Assembly (NCBI RefSeq): GCF_004209755.1
Contig: NZ_CP035913.1
Span: 1,860,001 to 1,924,000, forward strand
Source of the DNA: Pseudoduganella lutea
GTDB lineage: Bacteria > Pseudomonadota > Gammaproteobacteria > Burkholderiales > Burkholderiaceae_D
DNA length: 64,000 nucleotides
Reading direction: 5' to 3'
Position 1 is the stretch's first letter, and every line of letters starts with the position of its first letter. The position numbers were made by a program, and so were the translations under genes. Shown here one piece after another: positions 56,926-64,000 of the stretch. The notes under the pieces were generated by a model. That model was not told the origin of the DNA, searched no databases, and saw nothing but the letters and a program-made list of their open reading frames with translations.

Positions 56926-58647
56926 ATGGCAGCAGTCCAACCCACGATGGCGTCAGGCGCTCCCATGCCGGGACTGGCACGGGCCCTGCTGCAGGCCGGC
57001 CGGCTGACGGCCGCGCAGGCGGACGCGCTGCACAAGCGCGCGGGCGCCGACCGGCAACCGTTCATCGACGTGCTGCTCGGCAGCGGCATCATCGGCGCGC
57101 GCGACCTGGCCGTGTTTTGCTCCGAGACATTCGCCTATCCGATGCTGGACCTGCACGCCATCAACGTGGCGGCCCTGCCCGCGACGATCATCGATGCAAA
57201 GCTGATGCAGAGCGGGCGCGTGGTGGCGCTGGCCAAGCGGGGCAACAAGATGTCGGTGGCGATTTCCGACCCGACGAACACGCAGGCGCTGGACCAGATC
57301 AAGTTCCAGACCGAATCGTCGGTGGAACCGGTGATCGTGCCGCACGACGCGCTGCTGCGGCTGCTGCAGGAGCTCAGCAAGAGCAGCGCGCAGTTGATGG
57401 ATGAACTGGCCGGCGCGGACAGCGAGATCGTCTTTGCCGAGGACCAGGAAGCGGCGCCGGAAGCGCCGTCGACGGATATCGAGGATGCGCCGATCGTGCG
57501 TTTCCTGAACAAGATGCTGATGGATGCCGTAAACATGGGCGCCTCGGACCTGCACTTCGAGCCGTTCGAGAAGTTCTACCGGATCCGCTTTCGCGTCGAT
57601 GGCGTGCTGATCGAGCATGCGCAGCCGCCGATCGCGATCAAGGACAAGCTCGTGTCGCGCATCAAGGTGCTGGCGCGGCTCGACATCTCGGAAAAGCGCG
57701 TGCCGCAGGATGGCCGCATGCGCCTGATCGTGTCGCCGACGAAGACGCTGGATCTGCGTATCTCCACGCTGCCCACGCTGTTCGGCGAGAAGACGGTGAT
57801 GCGTATCCTCGATGCGACGCAGGCGCAGATGGGCATCGACGCGCTGGGCTACGAGCCGGAACAGCGGACCCTGCTGCTGGACGCGATCGCCCGCCCGTAC
57901 GGCATGGTGCTCGTGACCGGCCCGACCGGTTCCGGCAAGACGGTGTCGCTGTACACGTGCCTGAACATCCTGAACAAGCCCGGCATCAATATCTCGACGG
58001 CGGAAGACCCGGCCGAGATCAACCTGCCCGGCGTGAACCAGGTGAACGTGAACGACAAGGCCGGCTTGACGTTCCCGGTGGCGCTGAAGTCGTTCCTGCG
58101 CCAGGATCCCGACATCATCATGGTCGGCGAGATCCGCGACCTGGAAACGGCTGACATCGCGATCAAGGCGGCGCAGACGGGCCACATGGTGTTTTCCACC
58201 CTGCACACGAACGATGCGCCGTCGACGCTGACGCGCCTGATGAACATGGGCGTGGCGCCGTTCAACATCGCCTCGTCCGTCATCCTGATCACGGCGCAAC
58301 GGCTGGCGCGCCGGCTGTGCACCTGCAAGCAGCCGCTCGACATCGCGCCGGACAAATTGCTGAGCGCCGGCTTCCGTGCCGATGAAGTCGATGGCAGCTG
58401 GAAGCCCTACGGCCCGGTGGGCTGCGAGCGCTGCAACGGCTCCGGCTATAAAGGGCGCGTGGGCATCTACCAGATCATGCCGATCACGCCGGCGATCGAG
58501 GCGCTGATCCTCGCGCACGGCAACGCGATGCAGATCGCCGCCCAGGCCCAGGCCGAAGGCGTGAAATCGCTGCGCCAGTCCGGCCTGGTGAAAGTGAAGG
58601 CGGGCCTGACGAGCCTGGAAGAAGTACTGGGCTGCACGAACGAATAG
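56926..58647 (+). CDS. pilB: Type IV pilus assembly ATPase PilB / GspE-type
   Basis: 573 residues: N-terminal MshEN-like domain, Walker A VTGPTGSGKT, Asp box and Walker B DIIMVGEIRDLETA, His box HMVFSTLHTNDAPSTL, and the tetracysteine CTCKQ...CERCNGSGYKGR. It powers pilus extension at the inner membrane. The start at 56926 fits PilB length; the frame extends to 56851 through the TGGTCTTTCA repeats. No good ribosome-binding site is visible at either. pilC follows after 10 nt. GspE of a type II system is possible, but pairing with a PilC-like gene alone favours the pilus. Confidence 0.92.
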   Translation: MAAVQPTMASGAPMPGLARALLQAGRLTAAQADALHKRAGADRQPFIDVLLGSGIIGARDLAVFCSETFAYPMLDLHAINVAALPATIIDAKLMQSGRVVALAKRGNKMSVAISDPTNTQALDQIKFQTESSVEPVIVPHDALLRLLQELSKSSAQLMDELAGADSEIVFAEDQEAAPEAPSTDIEDAPIVRFLNKMLMDAVNMGASDLHFEPFEKFYRIRFRVDGVLIEHAQPPIAIKDKLVSRIKVLARLDISEKRVPQDGRMRLIVSPTKTLDLRISTLPTLFGEKTVMRILDATQAQMGIDALGYEPEQRTLLLDAIARPYGMVLVTGPTGSGKTVSLYTCLNILNKPGINISTAEDPAEINLPGVNQVNVNDKAGLTFPVALKSFLRQDPDIIMVGEIRDLETADIAIKAAQTGHMVFSTLHTNDAPSTLTRLMNMGVAPFNIASSVILITAQRLARRLCTCKQPLDIAPDKLLSAGFRADEVDGSWKPYGPVGCERCNGSGYKGRVGIYQIMPITPAIEALILAHGNAMQIAAQAQAEGVKSLRQSGLVKVKAGLTSLEEVLGCTNE

Positions 58648-58657
58648 GACTACACAG

Positions 58658-59887
58658 ATGGCATACATGTCAAAGCTCGCGCGGGATCCGGGCGTCAAGG
58701 AATCGATCTTTGCCTGGGAAGGCAAGGACAAGACGGGCAAGACCGTGCGCGGCGAACTGCGCGCGGGCGGCGAAGCCGTGGTCAACGTGACGCTGCGGCG
58801 CCAGGGCATCATGGTCACCAAGGTGAAGAAGAAGGTCTACCGCTCGGGCAAGAAGGTGACCGACAAGGACATCACGCTGTTCACCCGCCAGCTGGCCACG
58901 ATGATGAAGGCCGGCGTGCCGCTGCTGCAGTCGTTCGACATCGTCGGCAAGGGCCACGCCAACCCTTCCGTGTCGAAGCTGGTGATGGACCTGCGCGGCG
59001 ACATCGAAACGGGCACGAGCCTGAACGGCGCGTTCCGCAAGTTCCCGCTGTATTTCGACCCGCTGTTCTGCAATCTGGTGGGCGCGGGGGAACAGGCCGG
59101 CATCCTGGAAGACCTGCTGACGCGCCTGGCGATCTACAAGGAAAAGACGCTGGCGATGAAGGCCAAGATCAAGTCGGCGCTCACGTATCCGATCGCGATC
59201 CTGGGCGTGGCGTTCATCGTCACGGCCGTGATCATGATCTGGGTGGTACCGGCCTTCAAGGAGGTGTTCACCAGCTTCGGCGCCGACCTGCCTGCCCCCA
59301 CGCTGTTCGTGATGGCGATGTCCGAGTTCTTCGTGAACTGGTGGTACCTGATCTTTGGCGGCCTGTTCTCCGCCGTGTACTTCTTCTTCCAGGCGTGGCG
59401 CCGCTCGCCCACGATGCAGGCGGCCATGGACAGGCTCCTGCTGCGCGTGCCCATCTTCGGCGCCGTGATCAGGAAAGCCACCATCGCCCGGTGGACCCGC
59501 ACGCTGGCGACGATGTTCGCCGCCGGCGTGCCGCTGGTCGAAGCGCTCGATTCGGTGGGCGGCGCCTCCGGCAATGCCGTCTACCTGGAAGCGACACGCG
59601 GCATCCAGAAAGAGGTCTCCACCGGCGTGAGCCTGACGGTGGCGATGCAGAACGTGGACGTGTTCCCGAACATGGTGACGCAGATGGTGGCGATCGGCGA
59701 GGAATCCGGCGCCCTCGACGCCATGCTAAGCAAGGTGGCCGACTTCTTCGAAGAGGAAGTCGACGAGGCCGTCGCTTCCCTCTCCTCGCTGATGGAGCCG
59801 GTGATCATGGTGATCCTCGGCGTGCTGATCGGCGGGCTGGTGGTGGCCATGTATTTGCCGATCTTCAAGCTGGGGTCAGTGGTGTAG
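58658..59887 (+). CDS. pilC: Type IV pilus inner-membrane platform protein PilC
   Basis: 409 residues with two GspF/PilC domains (LFTRQLATMMKAGVPLLQSFDIVG and WTRTLATMFAAGVPLVEALDSVGG) and three transmembrane helices. AGGA is 8 nt before the ATG. It is the partner of PilB. The usual next gene, prepilin peptidase pilD, is not here; a different gene follows beyond a 450-nt gap. Confidence 0.93.
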   Translation: MAYMSKLARDPGVKESIFAWEGKDKTGKTVRGELRAGGEAVVNVTLRRQGIMVTKVKKKVYRSGKKVTDKDITLFTRQLATMMKAGVPLLQSFDIVGKGHANPSVSKLVMDLRGDIETGTSLNGAFRKFPLYFDPLFCNLVGAGEQAGILEDLLTRLAIYKEKTLAMKAKIKSALTYPIAILGVAFIVTAVIMIWVVPAFKEVFTSFGADLPAPTLFVMAMSEFFVNWWYLIFGGLFSAVYFFFQAWRRSPTMQAAMDRLLLRVPIFGAVIRKATIARWTRTLATMFAAGVPLVEALDSVGGASGNAVYLEATRGIQKEVSTGVSLTVAMQNVDVFPNMVTQMVAIGEESGALDAMLSKVADFFEEEVDEAVASLSSLMEPVIMVILGVLIGGLVVAMYLPIFKLGSVV

Positions 59888-59898
59888 GCAGGAACACG

Positions 59899-59922
59899 CG
59901 TGCCGCAGTGAAAGGCGGCACG
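59899..59922. terminator. Hairpin after pilC
   Basis: Perfect 8-bp stem CGTGCCGC (59899-59906) with GCGGCACG (59915-59922), 12 nt after the pilC stop. No T tract follows, so termination strength is uncertain. Confidence 0.5.
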
Positions 59923-59959
59923 AATGACGGTCTGGCAATGCTGCACAAGTTCATCTATA

Positions 59960-59975
59960 CTGTATATCCATACAG
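59960..59975. promoter_or_regulatory. LexA-type SOS box
   Basis: CTGTATATCCATACAG has perfect CTGT and ACAG arms with the 8-bp spacing and near-consensus centre of the LexA box. It lies 385 bp before the unknown gene at 60345 and 19 bp before a 46-codon frame (59994-60134) that I do not recognise. The remaining gap (59976-60344) shows no convincing gene. Confidence 0.6.
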
Positions 59976-60344
59976 TGCCAAAACGTCAATAGCATGTTTG
60001 CTGCCTTTTTCCTCCCTGTTCCCGCTTCCGGGTCCTTCCCGGCCAGCGCGCCCGCCACGGTGGCGATGGGCATCCGATGTGCTGATGGGAAGGCATCGTA
60101 CTTCCCGGCGTCGAGCGCACATGCGTCGGCCTGAGGAATGCAAGCCAGCCTGTTTGCACCACCGCCAACGGAATGGCACGTGACCCCTTCGGCTTCCGGC
60201 TCCGCCATCGCACTCGACTTGGCGGTGCTTGAGCATGCCGGCACAGTGCTGAACGCAAGCCCTGCGGTCGTGCCGGTCGTGCTGTCCCGCTGCCATGTGC
60301 CTTGCGTCCCCGGGTTGCACGAGAGCCATCTGGGGAAGCAGACG

Positions 60345-60755
60345 ATGCAGGAGTTGCGCAGAAACGCGCTGGTCTCCCGGCAGGTCGAAACCGGCATGAT
60401 TTTCATGGAAATGCTGGGCATCGATGACGCCCGTGCCTACTGGCGCGCGGCCAATATTCCCGACATCGTGATCGAACGCCTCGTCAATGGCCATCCGGGC
60501 CGCGTCCCGCCACCGCTGCGGTCCGAAGCGTCGTCAGCGGTGGAAATCCCCGCTGATACCGGAATCAGCCTGTTTTATTGCAGCGCAGGCCGCCGCCAGG
60601 ACCTGATCGGCGCCGCGGTCGTGCAGGCCGCGATCGCCGTCTCGCAGGAACTGGGTCGCGACCGGGCGGAACGCATGCTGCGTCGCGAGGGCCTGGGGGC
60701 CGATGTCATCGACAGGGTTTTGTCACGAGAAGGCGGTGGCAGGCGCATCGCCTGA
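60345..60755 (+). CDS. Uncharacterised protein with duplicated short helical motif
   Basis: 136 residues from ATG 60345, chosen because GGGGAAG precedes it by 6 nt. The frame is open back to 60138, but that ATG abuts its GAGGA and the added residues look less protein-like. Two related segments are visible: ARAYWRAANIPDIVIERLVNG near the start and AERMLRREGLGADVIDRVLS at the end, each reading as an alpha-helix plus VI(E/D)R. No signal peptide or membrane segment. I do not recognise a family. A LexA-like box lies upstream. Confidence 0.6.
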   Translation: MQELRRNALVSRQVETGMIFMEMLGIDDARAYWRAANIPDIVIERLVNGHPGRVPPPLRSEASSAVEIPADTGISLFYCSAGRRQDLIGAAVVQAAIAVSQELGRDRAERMLRREGLGADVIDRVLSREGGGRRIA

Positions 60756-60775
60756 ATCCTGTCCGGGCGCGTGGT

Positions 60776-62134
60776 TCAATGCGGATGCCTGACGGCGGGC
60801 CGCAGCGGCGCGGCACCGTCAGCGGTGCCACCAGCCGGCGCCAGTTTCACCCGCAGCACCGCCAGCGCGGCGCACAACATCAGCACGCCGGCCAGCCGGA
60901 TCACGTTTTCCGGATTCCCGCCGAGGCCGGCCTCGTAGAACAACGGCAGCGTGAAGATCTGGATGATCATCGGGATCACGATGAACATGTTGAAGATGCC
61001 CATGTACACGCCCGTGCGCGCCGGCGGAATGCAGCCGGCCAGCATCACGTAGGGATTGCCCATCATGCTGGCCCATGCCAGCCCGATGCCGACCATGGGA
61101 ATGAACAGCAGTGCCGGTTCGCGGATCAGCGGGATGCACAGCATGCTGGCGCCGGCCACGGCCACGCAGGCCGCATGCATGCGCCTGGGGCCGAAGCGCC
61201 GCGTGAACGGCACCAGCGCGAACGCGGCCAGGAAGGCGATGAAGTTGTAGAACGCGCCCACCTGCCCGTTGAGCAGGCCCGCATCGCGGAAGCCCTGGCT
61301 GGCCGGATCGGTGGTGCCGTAGATCGACTGCGCCAGCGCCAGCATGATGTATTGCCAGTAGCAGAACATGGCGTACCACTGGAACAGCTTGACGAACGCC
61401 AGCTGGCGCATCGTCGGCGGCATCTCCCGCACGGCTTGCCAGATGTCGGCCAGCACCGCGCGCGCCCCGGGGCGGCCGGCGGCGCGCATGTGCGCCAGCT
61501 GCGCCGCATCCGGCGGCAGTTCCGGCGTCGTGCGGATCGACCACAGCACGCTGGCGATCGACATGACCGCGCCGATCATGAACGCGGCCACCACCACCTG
61601 CGGGATATGGCTGGCGTTGGTCGCATCCTTGTCCATGCCGAGGAAGACCAGCAACGATGGCGTGAGGTAGGCCAGCGTCTGGCCCAGCCCTGTGAAAGCG
61701 CTTTGCGTGAGGAAGCCCAGCGAGTGCTGCGGCGGGGCGAGCCGGTCGCTGACGAAGGCGCGGTAGGGTTCCATGGTGACGTTGTTGGCCGCATCGAGGA
61801 TCCACAACAGGCTGGCGGCCATCCACAGCGTGGGGCTGAACGGCATGAACAGCAGCCCCAGGCTGCACAGGATCGCGCCGACGAGGAAATACGGCGTGCG
61901 GCGGCCCCAGCGCGTGACCGTGCGGTCGCTCATCGCGCCCACCAGCGGCTGCACCAGCAGGCCCGTGACGGGGCCGGCCAGCCACAGCAGCGGCAGCGTC
62001 GCTTCGTCGGCGCCCAGGTACTTGTAGATGGGGCTCATGCTGCTCTGCTGCAGGCCAAAGCTGAACTGGATGCCGAAGAAGCCCACGTTCATGTTGACGA
62101 TCTGCCGGAACGACAGGTGGGGTTGGGTTGCCAT
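60776..62134 (-). CDS. MFS transporter, GPH/SLC45-like sugar permease
   Basis: 452 residues with 12 hydrophobic segments. Motifs: [36 protein letters not shown] and [17 protein letters not shown], typical of sucrose/maltose-type major facilitator permeases. Being 63 nt downstream of an amylosucrase-type gene on the same strand, uptake of sucrose or an alpha-glucoside is the likely role (inference). The start at 62134 has GGAGA upstream. Confidence 0.88.
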   Translation of the reverse strand: MATQPHLSFRQIVNMNVGFFGIQFSFGLQQSSMSPIYKYLGADEATLPLLWLAGPVTGLLVQPLVGAMSDRTVTRWGRRTPYFLVGAILCSLGLLFMPFSPTLWMAASLLWILDAANNVTMEPYRAFVSDRLAPPQHSLGFLTQSAFTGLGQTLAYLTPSLLVFLGMDKDATNASHIPQVVVAAFMIGAVMSIASVLWSIRTTPELPPDAAQLAHMRAAGRPGARAVLADIWQAVREMPPTMRQLAFVKLFQWYAMFCYWQYIMLALAQSIYGTTDPASQGFRDAGLLNGQVGAFYNFIAFLAAFALVPFTRRFGPRRMHAACVAVAGASMLCIPLIREPALLFIPMVGIGLAWASMMGNPYVMLAGCIPPARTGVYMGIFNMFIVIPMIIQIFTLPLFYEAGLGGNPENVIRLAGVLMLCAALAVLRVKLAPAGGTADGAAPLRPAVRHPH

Positions 62135-62197
62135 CGCGGTGTCTCCGTTGTTCTCGTTATGGTTGTCTCGTGGACGTTTTGTCGTACGGCGATGCCG

Positions 62198-64000
62198 CTA
62201 TCGGCGCAGCCAGCGCATGCCGCACGGCGCCAGCCTGGCTTCGTTCCCCTCGCCGGGCCATGCACCCATGCCCAGCGTTTCCAGCGCCACGACCAGCGGG
62301 CGTTCGGAGAAATTGAACAGGGCGACGAAATCGTCGCCACGCGCCAGCGCCAGCAGCGCGGAGTCCTGCGTGGCCAGCACCGTGCGTGGCACCGCGGCGG
62401 CCAGTGCCGCGCAGCCGCGCCGCTCGTTGACCAGCGAGCGCAGCGCATGGAACACGTGCCCGGCCCAGCTGTCCGGCGCATCGCGCCGGGCGACGGCTTC
62501 GTCGTCGAACCGCGGGCGCTGCACCCAGCGCGTATCATGGGCCCGTTGCGGGTCGTCGCGGTAGCCATGATCGTTGCCCATGCCCAGCTCGTCGCCCATG
62601 TACAACACCGGCATGCCGCCGAAGGTGAGCGCCACGCCATGCACCAGCAGCAGGCGCCGCAGCGCGAGTTCGCGTGCCAGCGGCCCTTCCGCGGTCTCGA
62701 AGCCCGTCAGCGCCGCCGCCATGCCGTTCGTGGCGGGGATCGCCGCCCCCGCGCCGGACTGGAATGGCACGCCGGCCGCGAAGCTGCCACCCTCGCCATG
62801 GAAGAAGCGGGCGACGGCCGCCAGGCGTTCCGTGGCGCCGCCCGCTTCGTCCAGCAGGATCTTCCAGCCGATATCGTCGTGGCAGCGCACGTAGGTCAGC
62901 CAGCTTGCGCCCGGCGGTGGCGCGGGCGTTCGCTCGATCACGGTTCGCAGCAAGGCGGCATCCTGCTCGGCCAGCGCGGCCCAGCCGGCGGCCATCAACG
63001 TGCTGTGGTAAGCCAGGTGGCACTCGGGTTCGCCGGGCGCGCCCAGGTAGGCCGGCAGGTCGCGCGTGGGCACGATGGCTTCCGCCTTCAGCAGCACGCC
63101 GGGGGCGGCGATATCCACGATGGTGCGCAGCGCCTGCAGCAGCACATGCACCTCGGGCTGGTTCATGCAGGCCGTGCCCTCGCGCTTCCACAGGAAGGCC
63201 GTGGAGTCGAGCCGGAACACTTCCACGCCGCGGTTCGCCAGCCGCAGCAGGGCGGCGGCGATTTCGGCCAGCACGTGCGGGTTCGCATAGTTCAGGTCCC
63301 ACTGGAACGGGTAGAAGGTGGTCCATGCCCAGCCGCCCAGCGCCGGCACATGGGTGAAATTGCCCGGGGCCGCCGCGGGGAAGACCTGGCCCAGCGACTG
63401 CTCGTAGCGGTCGGGCACCGTGCGGTCCGGGAACACGTGGAAGAAATCGCGCAGGCGCGCATCGCCCGCCATGGCGCCCCGCGCCCAGGCATGGTCGTCG
63501 GCCACGTGGTTCAGCACGAAGTCGGCGCACAGGCTGATGCCGGCTTCGCGCAGGCGGGCGCACAGCGTTTCCAGGTCGGCCATGCTGCCGAGGGCCGGAT
63601 CGACTTCGTCGAAGCTGGACACGGCGAAGCCACCGTCGTTCTCGCCGGCACGCGCGCGCAGGAACGGCAGCAGGTGCAGGTAGGTGACGCCAAGCGTGCG
63701 CAGGTGATCGATGCGCCCGGCAACGCCGGCCAGGTCGCCGCCGAAGTGCGATGCGTAGGCACAGTAGCCCAGCATGTCCTGCCGCAGGAACCAGTCCGGT
63801 TCGGCGGCGCGGCGCGTGTCCAGCGCCAGCAGGTCGTCCGGGCGGGCCGCCATCAGGCCGCCGATCGTGGCCAGCAATGCTTCGTACCACTGGTCGAAGC
63901 CGGGGTGTTCGCCATAGACGCCGGCAAGGCGCCGGTACAGCAGCGGGCCATGCTCGGCATAGCGCCGCGCCGCGGCGGCGCGCCGCGAGGAAGGAAGCGC
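62198..64000 (-). CDS. Amylosucrase/sucrose hydrolase (GH13 subfamily 4), 5' end cut by window edge
   Basis: 600 codons are present; the frame is open to position 64000, so the start lies outside the window. Family signatures are clear: GVTYLHLLPFLRARAGENDGGFAVSSF, FVLNHVADDHAWA, VFRLDSTAFLWK (nucleophile Asp), LLKAEAIVPTRD (acid/base Glu) and YVRCHDDIGWK. These enzymes use sucrose either to build alpha-1,4-glucan with release of fructose or simply to hydrolyse it; the two are hard to tell apart by eye. It is paired with the downstream MFS permease as a sucrose-use unit. Confidence 0.9.
   Translation of the reverse strand, partial: ALPSSRRAAAARRYAEHGPLLYRRLAGVYGEHPGFDQWYEALLATIGGLMAARPDDLLALDTRRAAEPDWFLRQDMLGYCAYASHFGGDLAGVAGRIDHLRTLGVTYLHLLPFLRARAGENDGGFAVSSFDEVDPALGSMADLETLCARLREAGISLCADFVLNHVADDHAWARGAMAGDARLRDFFHVFPDRTVPDRYEQSLGQVFPAAAPGNFTHVPALGGWAWTTFYPFQWDLNYANPHVLAEIAAALLRLANRGVEVFRLDSTAFLWKREGTACMNQPEVHVLLQALRTIVDIAAPGVLLKAEAIVPTRDLPAYLGAPGEPECHLAYHSTLMAAGWAALAEQDAALLRTVIERTPAPPPGASWLTYVRCHDDIGWKILLDEAGGATERLAAVARFFHGEGGSFAAGVPFQSGAGAAIPATNGMAAALTGFETAEGPLARELALRRLLLVHGVALTFGGMPVLYMGDELGMGNDHGYRDDPQRAHDTRWVQRPRFDDEAVARRDAPDSWAGHVFHALRSLVNERRGCAALAAAVPRTVLATQDSALLALARGDDFVALFNFSERPLVVALETLGMGAWPGEGNEARLAPCGMRWLRR

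Noticed and set aside
59951..60494. Minus-strand frames opposite the gap after pilC
   Set aside because: No protein family recognised, overlapping two frames of similar length, no initiation signals.

Overview
The window is high-GC DNA with closely packed, mostly single-strand gene runs. Its protein types (preTA, RutR-like regulator, Oar-like TonB receptors, PEP-CTERM protein, amylosucrase) suggest a Burkholderiales bacterium, most likely an Oxalobacteraceae/Massilia-type soil or plant-associated organism. That placement is inferred from family flavour; there is no rRNA gene here to confirm it. I saw no tRNA, rRNA, insertion sequence, prophage or CRISPR array.

Layout. 1-13.3 kb: reductive pyrimidine catabolism (N-carbamoyl-beta-alanine amidohydrolase fragment, dihydropyrimidinase, NCS1 permease, PreA, PreT), then the beta-alanine branch (CoA-acylating semialdehyde dehydrogenase, alanine dehydrogenase, omega-aminotransferase), with divergent MocR-type and RutR-like TetR regulators. 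13.3-17.5 kb: an interloper block with a broken PEP-CTERM 'choice-of-anchor A' gene, a small membrane protein, a LytS/LytTR two-component pair joined by an 83-bp tandem repeat, and a VOC protein. 17.5-26.4 kb: nucleoside breakdown (double deaminase-like protein, cdd, deoA with a frameshift, a two-domain ALDH16-type aldehyde dehydrogenase, deoC, deoB, purine nucleoside phosphorylase). 26.5-29.6 kb: pseudouridine kinase (fused to a DNA-binding domain), psuG and a LysR regulator. 29.8-37.2 kb: a TonB receptor and a BMP-type nucleoside ABC importer. 37.4-38.8 kb: Nudix hydrolase and DeoR-type regulator. 38.9-48.5 kb: exported enzymes (S1/P1 nuclease, phospholipase D-like protein, 5'-nucleotidase lipoprotein, adenosine-deaminase-like protein) around a large Oar-type TonB receptor. 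48.6-54.9 kb: guanine deaminase and xdhC, xdhB, xdhA. 55-64 kb: a carboxylesterase, pilB-pilC, a small unknown gene behind a LexA-like box, an MFS sugar transporter and a truncated amylosucrase.

How it works together (inference). Almost everything from 1 to 54.9 kb can be read as one nucleic-acid utilisation locus. Exported nuclease, nucleotidase and deaminase would turn RNA/DNA into nucleosides. TonB receptors and the BMP ABC importer would take them up. Phosphorylases, deaminases, PsuK/PsuG and DeoC/DeoB would split base from sugar. Purine bases would run through GuaD and xanthine dehydrogenase. Uracil/thymine would run through PreTA, dihydropyrimidinase and the amidohydrolase to beta-alanine and then to acetyl-CoA.

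The intergenic spaces carry several families of repeated palindromes: perfect GGTGTCnGACACC hairpins, GGGGTCTGACCCC and GGGGACTGTCCCC motifs, and a covarying two-hairpin element present three times. Two genes (deoA and the PEP-CTERM gene) each lack one base in a G/C homopolymer.
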